DNA of 64,000 bases from Mytilus californianus (Eukaryota; Mollusca; Bivalvia; Mytilida; Mytilidae). Made by a program: the position numbers and the translations under genes. The stretch is from the NCBI RefSeq assembly GCF_021869535.1, contig NW_026262712.1:51375384-51439383 (forward strand), in the 5' to 3' direction. The notes under the pieces were generated by a model. It was not told the origin of the DNA. It worked only from the letters and a program-made list of their open reading frames with translations, and searched no databases. Below are positions 57,647 to 64,000 of the stretch, one piece after another. Every line of letters begins with the position of its first letter. The first letter of the stretch is position 1.

Positions 57647-58619
57647 TTTTAAAAGATACCAGATATATATGTGGTCGCCCTTCCAGGAAGATCCTGCTAA
57701 TCAAATATTTACTATATACTGTATCGTGGTCCGACATAATGTGATTACTATGATGTTGAACAATGAAATAATTTGTACAAAATATTCAGTTTGTTATTAG
57801 ATTTTACATTGATGCTTTGTTATCTAATTTAGAACTGTAAATTATCGTAAGAAGTTATCCGATGATGCACAATTAAAGGAATAATGGATCAAAATCTTTA
57901 TTCAGAGCTTTCAAGAAGCACGACCAATCGACATAACTTTACGACCATGACCGTTATTTCCCCAATTTTTCTGAATAAAACTTTTTTTGCCAAATTGACG
58001 CAAAACTGTATACTATATAATGATATATTTCGTTTGGTCATCAGCAACAGCCCCAAACAACGTTACCAATTGAATTCAACCCAATGAAATAATCTATGAA
58101 AGTTTCAATATAAAATTTCTAAATTGTTTTGTTCAGAAGAAAACCATGCCGGCAAAGGGATTATAATGTTGATCGGTTATTTTTCCCAGACTAAAAGAAT
58201 ACTGTTCACAACGATTGCAAAAATTTAAAGGTCTGACAAACTTCATTTTTTTCGTGAGGGGTCAGTCTTTATACTTAGAATTACTTCCAAATCATGGACC
58301 GAGATTGTCATCGAAGACGCTAGTTTTAATTGAAATAGTATATTCATGCAAAACAATATCTACATCTATCAATATAAAATATAGAAATGTGGTATGAATG
58401 ACACAACTGTCCAACAGACACCATATGAAGTAGATGTTCGCAACTAAATTCATCGTAAGGCCTTCACCATTGAGCAAAATCCATACCTCATAAAAAGCTA
58501 TTAAAAGGCTCGAACAAGACATAATATAACAATTCAAAACGAAATCCCGTTTGCACTTTTTCTTTCGAATAACAAAAATCATTCGAAATATACTCAGTAA
58601 TCTTTTCTTTATTTCTTAG
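57647..58619 (+). other. Intron of intact gene, shared with pseudogene intron
   Basis: Aligns with 9850-10890, including 'gcaaaactgtatactatataatg' type wording at 58003 and 'aaggctcgaacaagacataat' at 58505. A small remnant of family 4 lies at 58385-58440. No gene. Confidence 0.5.
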
Positions 58620-58620
58620 A

Positions 58621-60285
58621 ATGACGGACAGAAAATTGTGTTCTGGATGTTTACGAGATGACGAAGAAAACGAGGCTGAAGCATGGTGCAATAACTGCTT
58701 AGAAGAAGTTTGTAAGGCGTGTGCAAAGGTACACAGAAGATTTAATCCGCCACATAAAGTTATACCCCTTCATCAAGTCAGTAATCTTAGTTCTTCTATT
58801 CTGAAAATCAGTAAAGACTGCGATGTCCATACCGACCAAAGGACCGTTCTGTACTGCACTCAGCATGATAAGGTCATCTGTGATCTATGTCTGTCCGACA
58901 CTCATAAACACTGCGAATCTATCATTTCTATAGATCGAGCAGCAAAAGGCGTTAATTGTGGAACCGCCCTAGCTGATCTAAAGAGTAGAATGAAACACTT
59001 GAGCAAAATGTTCAATGAAGTGTTGATATGTCAAACTAAAGATGAAAAATTGTTCGACAGGCAAAAAGATAATATCCTCCAACAGATTTCTTCCACTAGA
59101 CAGCAGATGAACAATCGTCTAGATAAAATTGAAAAGGAAACCATAGATGAACTGAATAAACAGTACAACACAACTAAACAAAAAATGTATGAGGCGAAAC
59201 GTAAAACACAGAGACGACAAGAGGCAGTAGCGACATGGATAAACGAATTATCATCGATAGAAAGCATCAGTAACGAAGTACTTTTATTTCAGACAATCAA
59301 AGTAATGGATAATAAAACACACATAGAAGAAACCAATATTTGCGAGCTGAGTAAGCAAAACAAAATAGAATTTGATTCATTTGATACAAACGATCTTCCG
59401 ATGGTACTTAAGTCGATGGGAAAGATTTCACTTACAGAAAATCAAATGCATATACCCGAATTACAGCACAATTTACAACAAGTACAAGTACCAAGAAAAT
59501 CAACGGAAGATGAGTCTGGCAAAATACAACGAACTTATTCGTTTCTAACAGAAGTATTAGGATCAGATGTTAGAATAAGTAACGGTTGTTTTGTGTCCGG
59601 AAAGAGACTTCTATTGTCACATTATAACTCACTACACATCTATGTATGTGGATATGACGGGAATGATGTACACCAGATAAAATTGAAACATAAATCACGG
59701 GACGTCGCCATAATCGACAATAAACGGGCAATAGTTTCTTCAGCCAATGAAGGATTCCAGATCTTAGATCTGACAACACTTACCATAGGGAGATGCATCA
59801 AACCTGGAAGAAAAGGATGCTATGCTGTGACATGTAGTAATGGTCAGATATGGACGTCTAATGGAGGCACAACTATTAGTCAGATTGATATCAGTGGTAA
59901 TATACTACGTAGTATAACAACAAAGAATGAAATACGGGACTTTTGTATAGACAACGATAGCAACATTTACTATACTGAACGGTCTTTCAGCGACAGTAAC
60001 GTATACCGTATAACACCTGACAGACAAGAGAGTATATTCTGTAGTCATTCTGATCTCAATCGCCCCAGGGGTATCGATGTAGATGACAAGGGCAATGTTT
60101 ATGTGGGTGGAATGATGTCTGACAATATACACAGAATATCATCTGATGGAAAGGATCGTCAAATCATACTGACAAAGGAGGATGGAATAAATTATTCATG
60201 GGATTTATGTTACAACAGGGAAAATAAACAACTCTTTGTTGTAAACGATAATACGAAAAGTGTCGCCATATATAGTTTACCTTAG
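58621..60285 (+). CDS. Full-length B-box / coiled-coil / NHL-type propeller protein
   Basis: 554 codons, intact, single coding exon. B-box 1 has Cys7, Cys10, Cys23, Cys26, Cys31, Cys34, His38 and His45. B-box 2 has Cys67, His70, Cys79, His82, Cys87, Cys90, His95 and Cys98. A charged coiled coil spans about 105-215, and repeat blades of an NHL-like beta-propeller about 285-554 ('IDISGNILRS', 'GIDVDDKGNVYVGG'). No RING finger, so it is TRIM-like without obvious ligase activity. Related proteins are greatly expanded in bivalves and often discussed in innate immunity; the role here is not known. The ATG lies one base after a strong splice acceptor, matching the pseudogene. It is the only complete member of the local array. 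Confidence 0.88.
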   Translation: MTDRKLCSGCLRDDEENEAEAWCNNCLEEVCKACAKVHRRFNPPHKVIPLHQVSNLSSSILKISKDCDVHTDQRTVLYCTQHDKVICDLCLSDTHKHCESIISIDRAAKGVNCGTALADLKSRMKHLSKMFNEVLICQTKDEKLFDRQKDNILQQISSTRQQMNNRLDKIEKETIDELNKQYNTTKQKMYEAKRKTQRRQEAVATWINELSSIESISNEVLLFQTIKVMDNKTHIEETNICELSKQNKIEFDSFDTNDLPMVLKSMGKISLTENQMHIPELQHNLQQVQVPRKSTEDESGKIQRTYSFLTEVLGSDVRISNGCFVSGKRLLLSHYNSLHIYVCGYDGNDVHQIKLKHKSRDVAIIDNKRAIVSSANEGFQILDLTTLTIGRCIKPGRKGCYAVTCSNGQIWTSNGGTTISQIDISGNILRSITTKNEIRDFCIDNDSNIYYTERSFSDSNVYRITPDRQESIFCSHSDLNRPRGIDVDDKGNVYVGGMMSDNIHRISSDGKDRQIILTKEDGINYSWDLCYNRENKQLFVVNDNTKSVAIYSLP

Positions 60286-60644
60286 GTTTAGTTTCAATGC
60301 ACAGGATTTAATTACACGTACTTTATAATAATTAATCATTTATTTTAATGTTTGTTGAAAATGTATTTTATATAACAGTCTTACGAAACGAAATATGTAA
60401 CAAATTGAGTGTGGTTTCTTTATCATTGTAAGACAGTTGGATATTTACACTATTAGATGGTCACTTGTTATTTACCAAAATGTGTGTTCATTTGGTTAAG
60501 GATTGATGGTTTCCGATGGTACTTACATACTGTGAAGTGTAAAGACAATATTTTTTTCATATTTAATTGTATTATAAGTTTTACCTTGTTATTTTATTGT
60601 TTGCAAATCAATTACTTTTAAATTAATATGATCAATATTCTTTT

Positions 60645-60650
60645 AATAAA
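60645..60650 (+). terminator. Polyadenylation signal of the intact gene
   Basis: AATAAA about 360 nt after the stop, within the 3' flank shared by the family. The pseudogene copy at about 12750 lacks it. Confidence 0.5.
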
Positions 60651-60699
60651 GAAATTGGAGAATTATAGGTTTCATAACCAGTTCGAATAGGATATTGCT

Positions 60700-62550
60700 T
60701 GCTATCAACTCGAGCTCTTTAATTCCAATATGATAATAAACGAGCATTCGGAGAGAGTTGATATCAAGCTATATCCAATTCACATGAGTTGCCAAACCTA
60801 TTTCTCTTATGGTCAACACTCTCACTGAGTTAAAATTATAAATTTCGCGAATCGTTGATCTAGTCTTTTGCGCATACAAGTATTTACATTTGTCATTTTG
60901 GGGCCTGTTATAGCTGACTATGCGATATTGGCTTTGAAGAACATCAATGTAAGATAGTAATGAAACACAATGTAAAAATAAGGAGATGTTGATTAATGCC
61001 ACCAAACAACTATTCACCGGCCAAATTAAGACGAGCATGTAAACAACCAAATCATGCAAAAAAGTGCGCCATAAAAGACACAAGCATGACAAATGTGAAA
61101 CAATACAAACGACGTGAAAAACAGCGACATTGTATATAGTAAAATTTAAAAAAAAAAACGAAAATCAAATACGGTAGACACCAAAAGAGACAACAACTAA
61201 TAACGGGTTCCTGACAAGTCTGCTTCAGTTCTGAACTGTATAATAATTATGAAAAACCCTATGACTTCCATGTGTTCAACGCGTGTTCCTTGATTAACCA
61301 TAATCAGGTATGGCCCAGACCGAAAGTTTGGAAGGCATAGAAGATAAAAGGGCGTAACAAGGACAGCCAAACCCGCCTAAGGTCTATCTTACCCGAGATA
61401 GTTGTGACCATTGTTTTATAACCATTACATAATTTATAAACTGGAACTATACAAACAAAACAGCATCAGTTAGTTCATGTCACTATAGAATCATTTGTTA
61501 CTTAGATGGTACCCTTGATATGCAGTTCCTATCTGTTCAACCGAATATCAGCATTCTGATTATTCTCCTGTTAGTCACACGTTATTCTACATCGAATTGG
61601 AATGATACTCTGCTAGCGTTTAAGAACATAAGTGGAAGTTGACACGTTTTCCTATATACGGCTTACATAAGTAAAGCATAAAAATGCATGGCTAATATGT
61701 ATGTGTTTCATGTTACAAAATTCAGCCGATAAGTAGTAAAATATCAATATTCAATACAAAATGCCTTTATGATAAAAGTATTATGATGTAAACAACGATT
61801 ACATTGTTTACATTTAGAAAATGCAAAATCAAAAAACGCCAAGATTTAGCACTTTTATATCATACAAGAAGTAACCCTACAGTGTTTGCTACTTAACTGT
61901 TCGGATCACATCGATAAAAGTCGATAAAAGTCGAGTATGCGATTAAACTAAGTATCTTTATTCATCAAATTACATTTGGATTCATATTCTATCAGTATCG
62001 TAACAACCGATTCTCTGCAATAAAAAGATAAATACACATTAACATACATCGTAAGTAAATATAAATTAAAACATTAAAACATTAAACTAAACAAACAATA
62101 GGAATCCTTTTCCTTCACGCTTCACAAATAACTTCGTAAATTAAAAAGTTAGTTGATATAAATATTAAAGTTATGTTACTTTTCTTAATAAAAGATACAA
62201 TAGTTCCCTCTTTAAATAGATATTGTTCTAAAAAATGTACATAAATATCTCTTACCGATTATAATCTCTCTAAACAAATACCGATGTGTCTCCGAATCAA
62301 ATTAACTTGCAATGAATATGAAATCTAGACAACGTAACGTACGTCAAAAGCGTAACGTCGTAAAACATAAAAAACGGGAAAAATGACAATTGATATGAGC
62401 GCAACGGTACATATGTGCAAATACTAAAAAAAAGAATCTACAAATATTATGAATAAAGAAATAAAATTCAGTAATAATAAATGAATAAACCCAACAATTT
62501 GGAACAACATTTCAAATCTAACATTAACTATTATACTTCCGGTCTGAAGG
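60700..62550. other. Non-coding downstream unit DNA
   Basis: An inverted pair near 60695 ('tgcttgctatcaactcg') and 60750 ('agttgatatcaagctat') makes a small hairpin. 61000-61450 aligns with intergenic DNA at 15530-16330 and 3830-4080, so the duplicated unit continues. No gene. Confidence 0.45.
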
Positions 62551-62559
62551 AGGGTTATA

Positions 62560-62950
62560 CTTGTTTACATCTGTCCGTCCATGCGTCCGTCCACCCCATG
62601 AAAATTTCGTCGCATTGTTCTTAGGAATAAGAAATCAGAGCTTCCTGAAATTGATATCCGGTTACTATACCGAGGGATGATGTTTCGCATCCATAGTTTA
62701 TTAAATGCCTGTTAACAAAAAAAACGTATATATATATATTCTTACACAAATGCCCTTCCATGATGTGGAATTTTTGTTGCAGTTTTTTCTGGAAGTACGA
62801 ATCCGAGCATTCTGAAAATTGGTATCAGGCTTCATGCCAGCGCGCTATATCGTTTGGTGTGTTTTCACATCCATTACCATCAAATGTCTGTTAACCGAAT
62901 ACTTAAAGCGGTGGTATTATAAGTCAGCAATAGCTCGAGCTACAAGAAAT
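62560..62950. repeat. Dispersed repeat with two related halves
   Basis: 'gtccgtccatgcgtccgtcc' at 62571 starts the block. 'attgatatccggttactata' (62651) and 'attggtatcaggcttcatgc' (62817), each followed by 'aaatgcctgttaac'/'aaatgtctgttaac', are two diverged copies. Non-coding. Confidence 0.5.
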
Positions 62951-63465
62951 TGTATTGACAAGTTTTTTTTTTAAATATAATCTTCAACCATTTGTGTATT
63001 ACCAGTTACATATAAGTACTTTGTACCTAAACGTAGTCAGCAAATGCCAAATATTTTAGATTAAGATAAAGTCAACATTGGTCTTGATTGCCAAAGATAG
63101 GACTACTTTATTTATGCGGATGAACTGATGATACCCAAAATTATTAAACTGACGTGACGGATTAATACGTCGATACCAAAAGCAACAGACATATGCTTGT
63201 ACACGGTTTAAACAACCTGCTTTGTTTCAAAATAGATACAAGATGACCATATAAGGTTACTGTTGAAAATGATGGAAATCACGTTTAAAATCTTTTCAAA
63301 TATGACTTGTATGTTTAACAACAAGAAAGATGTTTGAGATTGATATTTTTCAAAATACAAATAAACTAGTGAAATAAATTGTTGTAATTTGAAAAAAAAA
63401 ACTAAATAGATTGTAGTTAGATTTAATTAAAATTTTTGTTGTAGATTTAATCATGATATCCCATT
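62951..63465. other. Non-coding
   Basis: No feature recognised. Confidence 0.4.
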
Positions 63466-63700
63466 TTTAGAATTGAGAATGGGAACGGGAAATGTGTCAA
63501 AGAGACAACAACTCGACCAAAGAGCATAAATAGCCAAAGGCCACCAATGGGTCTTCAAAACAACGAGAAAATCCTGCACCCGGAGGCGAGCGTCAGCTGG
63601 CCCCTAAAAAAAATGTATACTAGTTCAGCAAAAATAGACGTCACACTAAATTCCGAAACATATAAATGAACCAACATTAAAAACACATACAAGACTAACA
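63466..63700 (-). mobile_element. 3' tail of reverse-transcriptase retroelement, inverted
   Basis: Reverse complement of 31440-31642: 'attgagaatgggaacggg', 'aatgtgtcaaagagacaaca', 'cacccggaggcga' and 'cagctggcccct'. A solo 3' end; the coding part is not in the window. The antisense 63-codon frame at 63646-63837 is not supported. Confidence 0.65.
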
Positions 63701-64000
63701 ATATGACAGTTGTTTTCCATACGTTTGATGTGTTTGAGCTTTCTATTTTGCCATTTGATAAGGTACTTTCCTTTTTCGTTTTTTTTGTTATTTTTCTCTC
63801 TCCATGTAACTATACTATAGCGAATTAGTTTTAACATGTTTAATACAAATTAACATCATGTTACTGCATATTTTAACCAGTACTGTGCATATAAATGTAT
63901 ACTTTATACCCAAGTTAACAATGTCTTAATCATGTTAATATTTTACTTAAGCATTTTATTTCCCATAGCGATATGTCATTCAGAAAAAGAGGTCAATATG
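63701..64000. other. Non-coding
   Basis: 63705-63790 resembles 24775-24860 ('gtttgatgtgtttgagctt'), a dispersed piece. No gene. Confidence 0.4.

Overview
This is an AT-rich, intron- and repeat-dense invertebrate nuclear window. The dispersed repeat families, the B-box/NHL gene family and the retroelement types point to a bivalve mollusc, most likely a Mytilus-type mussel. The species call is inference from recognised repeat families, not from a marker gene.

The host genes form a tandem array, all on the + strand, of single-coding-exon proteins with two B-box zinc fingers, a coiled coil and an NHL-like beta-propeller (TRIM-like, no RING). Four copies or parts are visible. There is a 5'-truncated, broken copy at about 150-459, with the 3' flank of a further copy before it at 1-145. 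A pseudogene at 10892-12414 carries a nonsense codon, a net 137-nt deletion and a 4-nt duplication. An intact but N-terminally shortened gene lies at 25843-27291, and one full-length gene of 554 aa at 58621-60285. Flanks, a small 5' non-coding exon and the intergenic repeats are shared between units, so the array grew by duplication of roughly 10-15 kb units and has since decayed and been invaded.

Between the genes the window is a stack of mobile DNA. 5.7-8.7 kb, 18.5-21.9 kb and 27.9-29.5 kb hold inverted-repeat DNA elements. 29.9-31.7 kb holds two minisatellites, one interrupted by a reverse-transcriptase-type retroelement tail. 36.8-42.0 kb is a BEL/Pao LTR element with 641-bp LTRs, a GTCAA target duplication, a stop-ridden gag-protease and no polymerase. 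44.4-52.4 kb is a three-layer nest: a palindromic DNA repeat, a 5'-truncated CR1-like LINE inside it, and a very young Gypsy-type LTR element inside the LINE. 53.5-54.3 kb is a 123-bp minisatellite.

The standout is the Gypsy-type element at 44937-51202. Its 620-bp LTRs differ at two positions and it has a perfect CCCTC target duplication. Both open frames are intact: gag, then an aspartic protease carrying about 24 copies of a 7-residue repeat and a basic tail. It has no reverse transcriptase, RNase H or integrase. The frames are joined at a canonical -1 ribosomal frameshift signal (TTTAAAC, 6-nt spacer, strong stem-loop). Its long leader carries about eleven copies of a hairpin motif whose arms covary. 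Together these suggest a recently mobile gag-protease-only element that depends on another element for its polymerase, with RNA-level signals still under selection.
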